From positions 1-64,000 of the forward strand of contig UCGV01000012.1 of NCBI GenBank assembly GCA_900471925.1: a stretch of 64,000 nucleotides of DNA. The letters are read 5' to 3'. Positions 25,152 to 34,433 of this stretch are shown piece by piece. Both the position numbers and the translations under genes were made by a program. Position 1 is the first letter of the stretch. Every line of letters begins with the position of its first letter. Under the pieces are notes generated by a model that was not told where the DNA came from, made no database searches, and saw only the letters and a list, made by a program, of their open reading frames with translations. Source of the DNA: Hyphomicrobiales bacterium. Its GTDB lineage: Bacteria > Pseudomonadota > Alphaproteobacteria > Rhizobiales > Rhizobiaceae.

Positions 25152-25955
25152 ATGCCATCGAGTTTCAATGTCGGAAGTGCCGAAGGTTATGACCAGATCA
25201 TGGGGCGCTGGAGCCGGCGGCTTGCGCCCATGCTCATCGATTTTGCCGGGATTGGCGATGGCGAAAGCATTTTGGATGTCGGCTGCGGCACGGGAAGCCT
25301 CACTTTCACGCTGGCGAAACACGCCGGACTGAAGGCGATTGCGGCGATCGATTATTCCGACGTCTTCGTGGAGGCCGCGATCAGGGCCAATAGCGATCCG
25401 CGCATCACGATCCGGCAGGCGGATGCCTGTGCGCTGCCCTTTGCCGATGGCGAATTCGACCGGGCGCTCTCGCTGCTGGTGCTGCATTTCGTGCCGGAGG
25501 CGGGCAAGGCGGTTGCCGAGATGGCCCGCGTCGTGCGCCCCGGCGGTGTGGTCGCCGCCGCCGTCTGGGATCACTATGGCGGCATGTCCGGCATGCGGCT
25601 GCTGCTCGATACGGCCGCGATGATCGATCCCAAAGCGCGGGCCGTGCGCCACCGCTACGCCTTCCAGCCGATGATGCGGCTGGGAGAGTTGCGCTCGACA
25701 TTCGTTGGAAACGGGCTTGTCGGTGTGGAGGATATCTCGCTGACGATCCGCATGGATTACAGTTCGTTCGATGATTACTGGAGCCCGATCGCGGCCGGCG
25801 AAGGCCCGCTCGGCAAATATGTGGCGGGGCTGGATGGCGGGCTGCGCGAGAGGCTCGCTGCCGCCGTGCGGGATGCCTATGAGGCGGGCGAGGTCGATGG
25901 GCCGCGCTCCTTTGCCTCCGTCGCCTGGGCCTGCCGGGGCAGGGTAGCGGGGTGA
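25152..25955 (+). CDS. Class I SAM-dependent methyltransferase
   Basis: 267 codons with GGGGAGG before the ATG. Motif I is ILDVGCGTGSLTF (about residues 40-52), followed by IAAIDYSDVFVEAA, RQADACALPFADGEFDRALS and LVLHFVPEAGKAVAEMARVV, the UbiE/Methyltransf_11 pattern. It transfers a methyl group to a small molecule that the sequence does not identify. Monocistronic in appearance. Confidence 0.87.
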   Translation: MPSSFNVGSAEGYDQIMGRWSRRLAPMLIDFAGIGDGESILDVGCGTGSLTFTLAKHAGLKAIAAIDYSDVFVEAAIRANSDPRITIRQADACALPFADGEFDRALSLLVLHFVPEAGKAVAEMARVVRPGGVVAAAVWDHYGGMSGMRLLLDTAAMIDPKARAVRHRYAFQPMMRLGELRSTFVGNGLVGVEDISLTIRMDYSSFDDYWSPIAAGEGPLGKYVAGLDGGLRERLAAAVRDAYEAGEVDGPRSFASVAWACRGRVAG

Positions 25956-25981
25956 GCTGATATCGCGCGGGTGGCCATGCG

Positions 25982-26275
25982 CTATATCAACCGCGCTGCC
26001 CGGCGCTCACGGTATGAGCCGAGGCTGATGACGTTGGAGCCGAGGTTCGGCTCCGGGAGCTGGCTTTCGTCGCTCTCCGGTGACACCTCATCGGGTGCTT
26101 CTGCAAAATCGAACGGATCTTCGAAGGCCGGCGGCGGCACGGCCCGTTCGGCGGCTGCCAGCAGCTGCATATCCCGCACATTGCCATAGAGCCGCGCCAC
26201 CAGCTTGCGATAATAGGCAACAATCTGCTCGTGCTCTTCGCGTGAGATAAAGCGTTCGTCAAACCACTGGCCCAT
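25982..26275 (-). CDS. Small conserved-type hypothetical protein
   Basis: 97 codons. The N-terminus (GQWFDERFISREEHEQIVAYY) and a helix containing NVRDMQLLAAAERAVPPPAFEDPF are followed by a Pro/Glu-rich disordered stretch and a basic end (SLGSYRERRAARLI). No signal or membrane segment. Related small proteins occur across Rhizobiaceae; function unknown. Confidence 0.65.
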   Translation of the reverse strand: MGQWFDERFISREEHEQIVAYYRKLVARLYGNVRDMQLLAAAERAVPPPAFEDPFDFAEAPDEVSPESDESQLPEPNLGSNVISLGSYRERRAARLI

Positions 26276-26597
26276 GTCATTCCCACCTTGTTATTGCGGG
26301 AGAAAAACTTTCCATCACGGGCAGTGGTTCCACCGTTCGGCACGCTTATGGTTAAATTTTTCTTGATGAAATCAGGCGATTTGTTGTTGCGCGGAAAAGA
26401 CTGTCGACAGGCTTTCGCGTGATGCGCGCAGCCACGGGGCGCGTCCATGCTGCGGGCAGGCCGGATAAGCAGGCGCTTACCCATTTTGCCGCCGGCCGGC
26501 GCAATTCAGCCAAATTATGGAGGGGCAACCTGATCGTGTGGCCGGAGCTTGCGCATTATTCTGAAATTTCTGAGCACAATTTTAGTTGCCCGGTCGC
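26276..26597. other. 322-base gap
   Basis: Contains the promoter region of the small minus-strand gene and the 3' flank of the large regulator. I see no gene, RNA or strong terminator in it. Confidence 0.45.
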
Positions 26598-29453
26598 TCA
26601 TCCGAGCCGTGCGAGCACTTCTGCCGCCGTCCTGACATCAGGCGTATCGCGTCCTTCGGTGAACCGCTCGAGGACGGGGCGCAGCAGCGCTGCCGCATCT
26701 GACTTGCGGTCCTGTCCGGCCCAGAGCAGGGCCATGTCGGTGGCGGTGCGGATTTCCCAGGCCCTGGCGCCCTGCGCCCGGCTGAGTTCCAGCGACTGGG
26801 CGAAATAGTCTTCCGCGCCGCTGTTGCTGAGCTCCGGTGCCGACAGAAGGATGTCGCCACGCAGGCGCAGCAGTTCGGGCAGGTAGGACGTATAGCCCTT
26901 GTCGTCGATTGCCTGCGCGGTCTGCTCGGCCAGCGCCCAGGATTCCGCAAGACGGCCGGTTGCGGCCAGCGCGGTGGCGACGACGATGTGAAAGCGGATG
27001 GTGAAGAGTTCGAAGCGCGCGGCGTGCAGTTTCTCAAGATGGCGCTGCAATGTGGCAAGGCCGGTTTCGATATCGCCGCGGCGGATCGAAAGCTCGGCCT
27101 TGAAGGCGTTGCCCATGTGCAGATAGGGGCCGAAAGAATGGGTTTCGGCGCGGGCGATGAACCAGTTGAGATGTTCCTCGGCGACTTCGTGATCGCCGAT
27201 CCAGAGCAGTGCCGCCACCGCATTGATGACGATGGCGAAGGAGACCGGATGGCGCATGGCCTCGGCTTCGCGAAAGGCCTCGGCAATCGCCTCGCGCGCC
27301 CGGTCCGTCCGGCCCTGCAGCCAGAGCGCGGTGACCCAGCCGATGCCGGCCCAGCTGTAATGGTCGAAGCCGAAATGGATCTGCCGGCTTGCCGGCGGGT
27401 TTTCCGGCTCAAGCACGGATTCCAGTTCCACCCGCGCTTCGACGAGTTCTCCCATGACGCAGAGCGAAACGCCCATCAGCGTATGCGAGAGTGCGGTTGC
27501 GGCGGGATCGGTGAGCGTTCCGGCGATCTCGGTACAGCGTCTGGCGTAGCGCAGGCATTCCCGCTGCTCGCCGCTGCGCAGGTGGTAGAAATAGATCGGG
27601 CCGATGAGGCGCACGGCATTGAGGTAATCGCCGCGTGACTGCGCGATGTCGAAGCTGCGGTTGAGAGCTGCGAGCGTCGTCTCGTGATGGCCGCGCGTGA
27701 ACATCATGGAGACGCCGAGCGACGCCTGCAGCTGCATTTCCTCGCTGCCGCCGCGATTGGCCTCGTCGAGCGCCTGCAGGGCGCGCTCCGTCCAGCGGTG
27801 GCATTCCGGCAGCAGGCCCATGGCGCGGGAGACGGGGGCTGCGGCTGCCGCAAGGCCGATGCCGACATGCTTGTCGCCGGTCTCGCCGAAGCACCATTCG
27901 AGGGCGACGCGCACATTGTTGATCGCCGCGAAATGCGGCGCGCGCTCGATGCCGGTCGAAAGCGAGGACCATTCGCTGCCATTCTGCTCCAGCCACCGCC
28001 GATAATAGGCCGCGTGGCGGCGGGCAAGCTCTGTCCATTCGGCCTGGTCGGCGCGAAGCTCCAGCGCATAGGCGCGCGTTGTGTCGAGCAGGCGGTAGCG
28101 CATCATGGCGCCGAGCGGGCGGGTGGCGACCATGGATTTTTCGACAAGGCTGTCGATCGCCGCAAAGACGACGGCCCGGTCCAGTTCGTCATTGGTCACC
28201 ACTTCGAGCGCGGCATCGAGCGTGAAATGGCCGACGAAGACGGCAAGCCGGCGAAGAACCGCGCGCTCGAGATCGGAGAGCAGGCTGTAGCTCCAGTCGA
28301 GCGTCGCCTGCAATGTCTGCTGGCGCGGCGGGGCGGTGCGCAGCCCCTGCCAGAGCAAGGTCAGGCGCTCGTCGAGCAGGGCGGCCGTCTGTTCCAGCCC
28401 ATAGGCTTCCACACGCCTTGCGGCGAGTTCGATCGCCAGCGCCACGCCATCGAGCTTGCGGCAGATATCGCCGACGATCGCAGCCTCCGCATCGCTGACG
28501 TCAAGGCGGGCGCCATTTGCCATGGCGCGCTCGATGAACAATTGCGTGGCCGGAAATTTTTCCATCGCGCTGACCGAAAGGCCCGGCGCATCGACAGGCG
28601 GATAGGCCAGCGCATCGAGCCGGTAGATGCGCTCGCCCTCGATGCGCAGCGCCTCGCGGCTGGTAGCGAGAACATGCACCTCGGGCGCGGTTTCGAGGAT
28701 GGTCGCGACGAGGGCGGCAATCGCTTCGACAAGATGTTCGCAGGTATCGAGCACCAGCAGGAAGCGCTTGTCCCGTAGGAAGCGGATCAGGTCCGGCGTC
28801 GGGTCTTCCGCCTGCACCGGCAGGCCGAGCATGGAGGCGATGGTGGTGGCCGCAAGCCCGGGATCGGTGATGACGCTGAAATCGACGAAGAGAACATGGC
28901 CGGAAAAATCATCGGCAACCTGATGGGCGGCCGAGATTGCCACGGTCGTCTTGCCGACACCGCCGGGGCCGACAATGGTGACGAAACGGGAATCCGTCAG
29001 CTGGGCGGCGAGTTTCATGACATCCACGTCGCGGCCGATCATCCGACCGAGGCGAGGGGGCAGGTCGGCATGGGGGAAATGGCTGGTTGCCACAGGCTGG
29101 CTGGCGGCCTCGGCAGCAGCGCGTGTCACGGGAGCGACGAAACAATAGCCGCGCCCGGCAACTGTCGTGATGTAGCGCGCGCCATTCTGGCCGTCGCCGA
29201 GCGCCTTGCGCAAGCCCGTCATGTGGAAGCGCAGGCTGCCTTCCTCCACCACGGCATCGGGCCAGACCTGCGCCATCAGGTCTTTCTTGCCGATGATCTC
29301 GTTGGGAACGCTGACGAGGGCGATGAGAATATCGAGGGCACGGCCGCCGAGGTCGATCGCGGCGCCGTCTTTCGTCAGCAGTCTTTCACTGACGGCCAGT
29401 CTGAACGGGCCGAAACGAAATATGCCGATATCCTCGTCCATCCCGTCTGGCAT
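26598..29453 (-). CDS. Winged-helix / NTPase / TPR transcriptional regulator
   Basis: 951 codons. Residues 11-107 are an OmpR/PhoB-type winged helix (FRFGPFRLAVSERLL, GSLRFHMTGLRKALGDG, YITTVAGRGYCFVAPV). An NB-ARC/STAND-type NTPase follows, with Walker A GPGGVGKTT at 162-170, Walker B FLLVLDTCEH and sensor LATSREALRIEGE. The C-terminal half is a helical TPR-like array. Such regulators sense an inducer through the repeats and switch on nucleotide state. It is divergent from the epoxide hydrolase/Ohr/PfpI set, and the gap carries phased direct repeats, so it is the likely regulator of those genes. Confidence 0.87.
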   Translation of the reverse strand: MPDGMDEDIGIFRFGPFRLAVSERLLTKDGAAIDLGGRALDILIALVSVPNEIIGKKDLMAQVWPDAVVEEGSLRFHMTGLRKALGDGQNGARYITTVAGRGYCFVAPVTRAAAEAASQPVATSHFPHADLPPRLGRMIGRDVDVMKLAAQLTDSRFVTIVGPGGVGKTTVAISAAHQVADDFSGHVLFVDFSVITDPGLAATTIASMLGLPVQAEDPTPDLIRFLRDKRFLLVLDTCEHLVEAIAALVATILETAPEVHVLATSREALRIEGERIYRLDALAYPPVDAPGLSVSAMEKFPATQLFIERAMANGARLDVSDAEAAIVGDICRKLDGVALAIELAARRVEAYGLEQTAALLDERLTLLWQGLRTAPPRQQTLQATLDWSYSLLSDLERAVLRRLAVFVGHFTLDAALEVVTNDELDRAVVFAAIDSLVEKSMVATRPLGAMMRYRLLDTTRAYALELRADQAEWTELARRHAAYYRRWLEQNGSEWSSLSTGIERAPHFAAINNVRVALEWCFGETGDKHVGIGLAAAAAPVSRAMGLLPECHRWTERALQALDEANRGGSEEMQLQASLGVSMMFTRGHHETTLAALNRSFDIAQSRGDYLNAVRLIGPIYFYHLRSGEQRECLRYARRCTEIAGTLTDPAATALSHTLMGVSLCVMGELVEARVELESVLEPENPPASRQIHFGFDHYSWAGIGWVTALWLQGRTDRAREAIAEAFREAEAMRHPVSFAIVINAVAALLWIGDHEVAEEHLNWFIARAETHSFGPYLHMGNAFKAELSIRRGDIETGLATLQRHLEKLHAARFELFTIRFHIVVATALAATGRLAESWALAEQTAQAIDDKGYTSYLPELLRLRGDILLSAPELSNSGAEDYFAQSLELSRAQGARAWEIRTATDMALLWAGQDRKSDAAALLRPVLERFTEGRDTPDVRTAAEVLARLG

Positions 29454-29550
29454 CGCGTTTCTTCCGCGCCACCCCGTTACCGGCGCGAACTCTAGAGCAA
29501 CTCATCCGCGCGCGCCATACGCCAATCACGCCTGTTTCATCTGGCGGAAC

Positions 29551-29654
29551 AGGTGTTTGCGACCGGTGATAGGTGTTTTCCAGTGGGGTGCCAGTTTGAC
29601 GGAAGTCAAATTGCTGCTTTCAAGAGCTAACAGGTCCTCACAAGCGCTAACGGG
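29551..29654. promoter_or_regulatory. Phased direct repeats and palindrome, candidate operators
   Basis: AGGTGTTT occurs at 29551 and 29571; CAAGAGCTAACAGG at 29621 is repeated as CAAGCGCTAACGGG at 29641. Both pairs have a 20-base period, about two helical turns. Between them TTTGAC-GGAA-GTCAAA (29595-29610) is a perfect palindrome. This lies between the winged-helix regulator and the divergent epoxide hydrolase and fits tandem binding of a PhoB-like domain plus a second regulator. Confidence 0.55.
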
Positions 29655-29733
29655 CTATCGGCGCGCTTCTCCCCTAGGGTCCAGCCAGCACAGAGGTGCA
29701 GCCGGAACCATTCCCCGTGATGAGGAGACCGCC

Positions 29734-31050
29734 ATGCATACCGATATCGAAGAGATCGACCAGGATCGCCGCGCCCTTCTGAGTGCAACGGCGCTCGGCC
29801 TTGCCGCAGCCGGCACGATGGCCCTGATGCCGTCACCGCTTGCGGCGGCCGCAGATCCCGAAGCCATCCGCCCGTTCCATGTGAAGTTCAGGGATGGCGA
29901 GCTTGCCGACCTGCACCGCCGCGTCGCCGCCACGCGCTGGCCGGACCGCGAGACGGTGAAGGACGACAGCCAGGGTGTCCGGCTCGACACGATCCAGAAG
30001 CTTGCGAAACACTGGAAGGGCCATGACTGGCGCAAGGTCGAGGCGCGGCTGAATTCCTACCCGCAGTTCATCACCGAGATCGATGGTCTGGACATTCATT
30101 TCATCCATGTGAAGTCGAAGCACGAAAACGCGCTGCCCGTCATCATCACCCACGGCTGGCCGGGCTCGATCATCGAGCAGCTGAAGGTCATCAAGCCGCT
30201 GACCGACCCGACCGCCTATGGCGGCACCGAGGCCGATGCCTTCCATGTCGTCATCCCCTCGCTGCCGGGCTACGGCTTTTCGGGCAAGCCGACGGAACCC
30301 GGCTGGACGCCGCCGCGCATCGCCAAGGCCTGGGCCACTCTGATGCAGCGCCTCGGCTATACGAAATACGTCGCGCAGGGTGGCGACTGGGGCAACGCCA
30401 TCTCCGAACTCATGGCCGTGCAGCAGCCGGCGGGCCTGCTCGGCATCCATACGAACATGGCCGCGACCGTGCCTGCCGATATTTCGAAGCTTCTGGCCTC
30501 GGGCGCGCCTGCGCCGGCCAGCCTGTCGGCCGATGAAAAGCGCGCCTACGAGCAGCTCGACGATTTCTACAAGAACGGCCTCGGCTATGCGATCGAGATG
30601 AACAACCGGCCACAGACGCTTTACGGCCTCGTCGATTCACCCGTCGGTCTCGCCGCCTGGATGCTCGATCACGATATCAGAAGCTATCGCATGATCGCCC
30701 GCTCCTTCGATGGCGAGAAGGAGGGCCTGACGCCTGACGACGTGCTCGACAATGTCACGCTCTACTGGCTGACGAACACGGCGATCTCGTCCGCGCGCCT
30801 TTACTGGGATACGGCGCAGCTGCATGGCGGCGGTTTCTTCGATCCGCGCGGCATCCAGATCCCGGTCGCCGTCAGCGCCTTCCCGGATGAAATCTACCAG
30901 GCGCCGCAGAGCTGGGCCGAAAAAGCCTATCCGAAGCTCATCCACTATGCGCGGCCCCCGAAGGGTGGCCACTTCGCCGCCTGGGAGCAGCCGGAGCTTT
31001 TCACCGCCGAGCTTCGCGCTTCGTTCAAGCCGCTGCGCGACCAGATCTGA
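29734..31050 (+). CDS. Exported epoxide hydrolase (EHN domain, alpha/beta fold)
   Basis: 438 codons; GAGGAG seven bases before the ATG at 29734. The N-terminus DRRALLSATALGLAAAG is a Tat-like signal (RR, then a hydrophobic run ending PLAAAAD). The epoxide hydrolase N-terminal domain covers about 40-150. Catalytic features: HGWPGS (oxyanion hole), GGDWGN with the nucleophilic Asp near residue 218, and GGHFAAWEQP with the catalytic His. It opens epoxides to diols, probably in the periplasm. First gene of a set with Ohr and PfpI; regulated from the repeat-rich gap upstream. Confidence 0.9.
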   Translation: MHTDIEEIDQDRRALLSATALGLAAAGTMALMPSPLAAAADPEAIRPFHVKFRDGELADLHRRVAATRWPDRETVKDDSQGVRLDTIQKLAKHWKGHDWRKVEARLNSYPQFITEIDGLDIHFIHVKSKHENALPVIITHGWPGSIIEQLKVIKPLTDPTAYGGTEADAFHVVIPSLPGYGFSGKPTEPGWTPPRIAKAWATLMQRLGYTKYVAQGGDWGNAISELMAVQQPAGLLGIHTNMAATVPADISKLLASGAPAPASLSADEKRAYEQLDDFYKNGLGYAIEMNNRPQTLYGLVDSPVGLAAWMLDHDIRSYRMIARSFDGEKEGLTPDDVLDNVTLYWLTNTAISSARLYWDTAQLHGGGFFDPRGIQIPVAVSAFPDEIYQAPQSWAEKAYPKLIHYARPPKGGHFAAWEQPELFTAELRASFKPLRDQI

Positions 31051-31136
31051 CGCGAGCTTCCGCCTCCTGCGGCGCGGTCCTTCCGCGCCGCTTCTTCCCT
31101 GCAAATCGAACCCCTGATGCATTGAGGAGCAAGACC

Positions 31137-31679
31137 ATGAGCGACAACCAGATCGTCGATTCCAGCTTCACCGCCATCATCAACGCGCCGATCGAGAGGA
31201 TCGATATCCCGAGATGGTGCTTCACGCTGCCGGAGAAGGAATATCAATCCTGCTCGCCGGCCCACATCGCCGCCGGCTTCACCACGGCGCCGGACGGCAC
31301 GCGCATGTCGATCAACGTGGAGACGATCGGCGGCAGCCTGATGGTGCAGCACTATGTCGAGACGCTCGGCGAGAAGGATCACCTGATCCTCGATTCGGAC
31401 TCCGACGTCTTCTCGCCGACCGGCCGCATCACCATTCACGTGACCTGGGAGCTCAGCGTCAAGGCGATCGATGCCGGCAGGTGCGAATTCACCAACCGCG
31501 TGCAGTCCTTCGCGACGGAGGAAATGATGGCCTTCCTCGACCGGCAGGGCATTCCTTTCGAGGTATTCCGCACGCAGCGCCAGCCGATGTCGATCGCGCA
31601 TAACAAGGGCGAAACGCCGCTCTTTGCCGCCAGCATCGAGCGCTTCGCCCTTCGCAACCAGCCGTCCAAAGCGGCCTGA
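31137..31679 (+). CDS. Conserved-type hypothetical protein of the epoxide hydrolase gene set
   Basis: 180 codons with GAGGAGC before the ATG at 31137. The order of strands and helix (SSFTAIINAPIERIDIPRWC, GRITIHVTWELSVKAIDAGR, CEFTNRVQSFATEEMMAF) suggests an SRPBCC/START-like lipid-binding fold, but this is a guess from pattern alone. No signal. It lies between the epoxide hydrolase and an isochorismatase-like gene with short gaps, so cotranscription is likely. Confidence 0.65.
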   Translation: MSDNQIVDSSFTAIINAPIERIDIPRWCFTLPEKEYQSCSPAHIAAGFTTAPDGTRMSINVETIGGSLMVQHYVETLGEKDHLILDSDSDVFSPTGRITIHVTWELSVKAIDAGRCEFTNRVQSFATEEMMAFLDRQGIPFEVFRTQRQPMSIAHNKGETPLFAASIERFALRNQPSKAA

Positions 31680-31695
31680 CGCCAGGGAGAGTGCG

Positions 31696-32352
31696 ATGAC
31701 GGACCTGTCCTACGATCCCGATATCACCGGCCTGCTGGTGGTCGACCCCTATAACGACTTCATCTCCGAAGGTGGCAAGATCTGGCCGCGCATCCAGGCC
31801 GTGGCGGAAGCCAACAATTGCGTGCCGCATATGGAGGCAGTCCTGAAAGCGGCCCGCGCTGCGAAGCTTCCGGTGTTCTTCGCCATGCACCACCGCTACC
31901 GCGAGGGCGATTACGAGAACTGGAAATATATCGCCCCCATCCAGAAGCTTGCCTGGAACCGCCGGACTTTCGAGTTCGGCACCTGGGGCGGAGAGTTCAA
32001 GGCTGAATTCGTGCCGGCATCAGGGGAGGTCGTGGCATCGGAACATTGGTGCTCCAGCGGCTTTGCCAATACCGATCTCGATAACCAGCTGAAGCGGCGC
32101 GGCATTCACAGGCTGATCGTGATCGGCCTGATCGCCCATACCTGCATCGAGGCGACTGTGCGGTTCGCCGCCGAGCTCGGCTACGACGTGACGGTCGTGA
32201 AGGATGCGGTCGCCGACTATACCGACGAGATGATGCATGCCGCACTCGTCATCAACATGCCGAACTACGCGAGCGCCATCGTGACGACAGAGGAGGTCGT
32301 TGCGGCAATCGCAGCGACGCGAAGCACCGGGCGCGCTGAAGCCCGCCTGTAA
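31696..32352 (+). CDS. Isochorismatase-family cysteine hydrolase
   Basis: 218 codons, beginning 16 bases after the previous stop (AGGGAGAG ahead of the ATG). Catalytic Asp lies in LLVVDPYNDFIS (about residue 17) and the nucleophile Cys in LIAHTCIEATVRFAAE (about 151), with the loop VVKDAVADYTDE after it. The family cleaves amide or vinyl-ether bonds in small molecules such as nicotinamide or isochorismate; the substrate is unknown. Its place in the detoxification set hints at an amide pollutant or stress metabolite. Confidence 0.87.
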   Translation: MTDLSYDPDITGLLVVDPYNDFISEGGKIWPRIQAVAEANNCVPHMEAVLKAARAAKLPVFFAMHHRYREGDYENWKYIAPIQKLAWNRRTFEFGTWGGEFKAEFVPASGEVVASEHWCSSGFANTDLDNQLKRRGIHRLIVIGLIAHTCIEATVRFAAELGYDVTVVKDAVADYTDEMMHAALVINMPNYASAIVTTEEVVAAIAATRSTGRAEARL

Positions 32353-32388
32353 GATTTTCTTTCAACCAGACCAGAAGGAGCAAGACCG

Positions 32389-32808
32389 ATGGACCAGCAT
32401 TCGAAAGTTCTCTACACGGCCAAGACCCATACCAGCGGCGGGCGCGAAAACGGCGTTGCGCGCAGCTCGGACGGCCGCCTCGACGTGCGCCTCTCGGTGC
32501 CGGGCTCGGCGCGGATCGGCACCAACCCCGAACAGCTCTTTGCCGCCGGCTGGTCGGCCTGTTTCGAAAGCGCGATCGGCATTATCGTCCAGAAGAAGAA
32601 GATTACGCTCTTGGGCGATGTAACCATCGATGCCGAAGTCGATCTCAACCTGTCGGACAGCGGCTATTCGCTGACGGCACGGCTGAATGTCGGCATTCCC
32701 GGCGTGGAGCCGGAAGTGGCGCAATCGCTGATCGAGGAGGCGCATCAGATCTGCCCCTATTCGAAGGCGACGCGCGGCAATATCGATGTGACGATCAGGC
32801 TGGCTTGA
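32389..32808 (+). CDS. ohr: Organic hydroperoxide resistance protein Ohr (OsmC family)
   Basis: 139 codons; AAGGAG eight bases upstream. Ohr motifs are VLYTAKTHTSGGRENG at the start, the reactive Cys58 in WSACFESAI and the resolving Cys122 in QICPYSKATRGN. Ohr reduces lipid and organic peroxides using dihydrolipoyl thiols. In many bacteria it is paired with the MarR regulator OhrR; none is next to it here, and the big winged-helix regulator may take that role. Confidence 0.95.
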   Translation: MDQHSKVLYTAKTHTSGGRENGVARSSDGRLDVRLSVPGSARIGTNPEQLFAAGWSACFESAIGIIVQKKKITLLGDVTIDAEVDLNLSDSGYSLTARLNVGIPGVEPEVAQSLIEEAHQICPYSKATRGNIDVTIRLA

Positions 32809-33031
32809 ACCGGTCGCGCCGTTCGTCCGGCGACGGGTGTACGGCGCCCCAGCCTCCCATTCCGAGATCAGGCCGCCCACTTCGCCCTTAAGCGGTATTT
32901 CCGCATGCCGGCTTTCCGCTACTTCCGCCCCTGGCCTCGATCCATTGCGCATCGCTGATGCCGTCATCCGCATGACGGCGGATGCTCGGCTTCAAGTCCC
33001 GATCAATGCAAGCCCTGGAAGGATAGGTACC

Positions 33032-33721
33032 ATGAAAGTTCTGATCGTACTCACCTCGCATGACCAGCTCGGCAATACCGGCAAGAAGACGGGTTTCTGG
33101 CTCGAAGAGCTCGCGGCGCCCTATTACACGTTTCAGGATGCCGGCGCGGAGATGACGCTGGCCTCGCCCAAGGGCGGCCAGCCGCCCCTCGATCCCAAGA
33201 GCGACGAGCCGACGTTCCAGACCGATCTCACGCGGCGCTTCAATGGAGATGAGGCAGCCAAGGCGCGGCTTGCCAATACGGTGCGGCTCGACAGCGTCAA
33301 CCAGGCGGATTACGACACGGTCTTCTATCCCGGCGGCCACGGGCCGATGTGGGATCTCGCCGAGGACGCCAATTCCATCAGGCTGATCGAATCCTTCATC
33401 GCGGCCGGCAAGACGATCGCTCTCGTCTGCCATGCGCCGGGCGTCCTGCATCGCGTAAAAAATGCCGACGGTACGCCCTTCGTCGCGGGACGGCGGGTGA
33501 CAGGCTTCACCAATGGCGAGGAGGAAGCCGTGGGTTTGACAAAGGTCGTTCCCTTCCTTGTCGAAGACGAGCTCTTGAACCTCGGCGCGATCTTTTCGAA
33601 GATCAAGAACTGGGGCGTCTATACCGTTACCGACGGTCAGCTGATCACCGGCCAGAACCCGGCATCGTCAGGCCCGGCCGCACGCGTGCTGATCGACGCG
33701 CTGCGCAGCAAGGGCAGGTAG
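33032..33721 (+). CDS. DJ-1/PfpI superfamily, Hsp31-like glyoxalase III type
   Basis: 229 codons from the ATG at 33032 (GGAAGGA upstream). The nucleophile elbow is IALVCHAPGVL with the catalytic Cys, and a Glu in GFWLEELAAPYY matches the conserved Glu of Hsp31-like members; TVFYPGGHGPMWDLAED is the PfpI loop. Relatives are glutathione-independent methylglyoxal glyoxalases or chaperones. It closes the oxidative/electrophile-stress gene set that begins with the epoxide hydrolase. Confidence 0.88.
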   Translation: MKVLIVLTSHDQLGNTGKKTGFWLEELAAPYYTFQDAGAEMTLASPKGGQPPLDPKSDEPTFQTDLTRRFNGDEAAKARLANTVRLDSVNQADYDTVFYPGGHGPMWDLAEDANSIRLIESFIAAGKTIALVCHAPGVLHRVKNADGTPFVAGRRVTGFTNGEEEAVGLTKVVPFLVEDELLNLGAIFSKIKNWGVYTVTDGQLITGQNPASSGPAARVLIDALRSKGR

Positions 33722-33769
33722 CGGATCGCAAGACAGGCGCCGTCAAACGCGCCTGCCTCGTCGAAATCA

Positions 33770-34402
33770 CTATCGCGGCCGCCTGACGGCGCGCACCTTG
33801 CCGCTGCCGCCACCGCCTGCGTAAAACAGGTCGGCGCCATCGGCCTCCAGGCCGGAGACGCCGGTGCCTTCGGGCATGTCGAGCCTCTCCAGCACTTCGC
33901 CGGTCTGCGGGTCGATGCGCCTGATGTCACTCTGGTCGTCCTGCCAGGTGGCGTGCCAGAGTTCGCCGTCGACCCAGGTCACGCCCGTCACATGGCGCTT
34001 GGAGTGGATGGTGCGCAGGATCGCGCCGGTTTCGGGGTCGATCTGGTGGATGCAGTTTTCGCGGTACTGGCCCACCCACAGGCTGCCCTCGCACCAGGCC
34101 ATGCCGGAATCCGCGCCCTTGCCGGGGGCCGGGATGGTGGCGACGACGGTGCCGGTTTCGGGGTCGATCTTGCGGATCTTGTCCTCGGCGATCTGGAAGA
34201 TGTAGCGGCCGTCAAAGGCGGTGCCGGCATGGGCGGCGACATCGATGGCGGTGATCTCGGCGCCGGTTGCGGGGTCCATCGCCCGCAGGTTCTCACCGGC
34301 GGCAAACCAGACACGGCTGCCGTCATAGGTGACGCCGCCCACATTGCGGGCGCCCTCGAAGGGGCCGTATTCCCTGACGATTTCAGCCTGTGCGGTCTTC
34401 AT
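33770..34402 (-). CDS. Beta-propeller protein (Vgb / glutamine cyclotransferase-like repeats)
   Basis: 210 codons. Four or five repeats of about 40-45 residues: NVGGVTYDGSRVWFAAGENLR, IFQIAEDKIRKIDPETGTVVA, GSLWVGQYRENCIHQIDPET and ELWHATWQDDQSDIRRIDPQ. Each has the pattern LWVG...I..IDP.TG typical of propeller proteins that bind or monitor small ligands. No signal peptide. It is downstream of the TPR-wHTH regulator on the same strand, 31 bases away, so it may be cotranscribed. Enzymatic activity not indicated. Confidence 0.75.
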   Translation of the reverse strand: MKTAQAEIVREYGPFEGARNVGGVTYDGSRVWFAAGENLRAMDPATGAEITAIDVAAHAGTAFDGRYIFQIAEDKIRKIDPETGTVVATIPAPGKGADSGMAWCEGSLWVGQYRENCIHQIDPETGAILRTIHSKRHVTGVTWVDGELWHATWQDDQSDIRRIDPQTGEVLERLDMPEGTGVSGLEADGADLFYAGGGGSGKVRAVRRPR

Positions 34403-34433
34403 GGTGCTGGTCCTCCATTTTCATGGGCAGATG

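Noticed and set aside
27684..28778. 364-codon plus-strand ORF opposite the large regulator
   Set aside because: Antisense shadow; the regulator frame carries Walker motifs and a winged helix.
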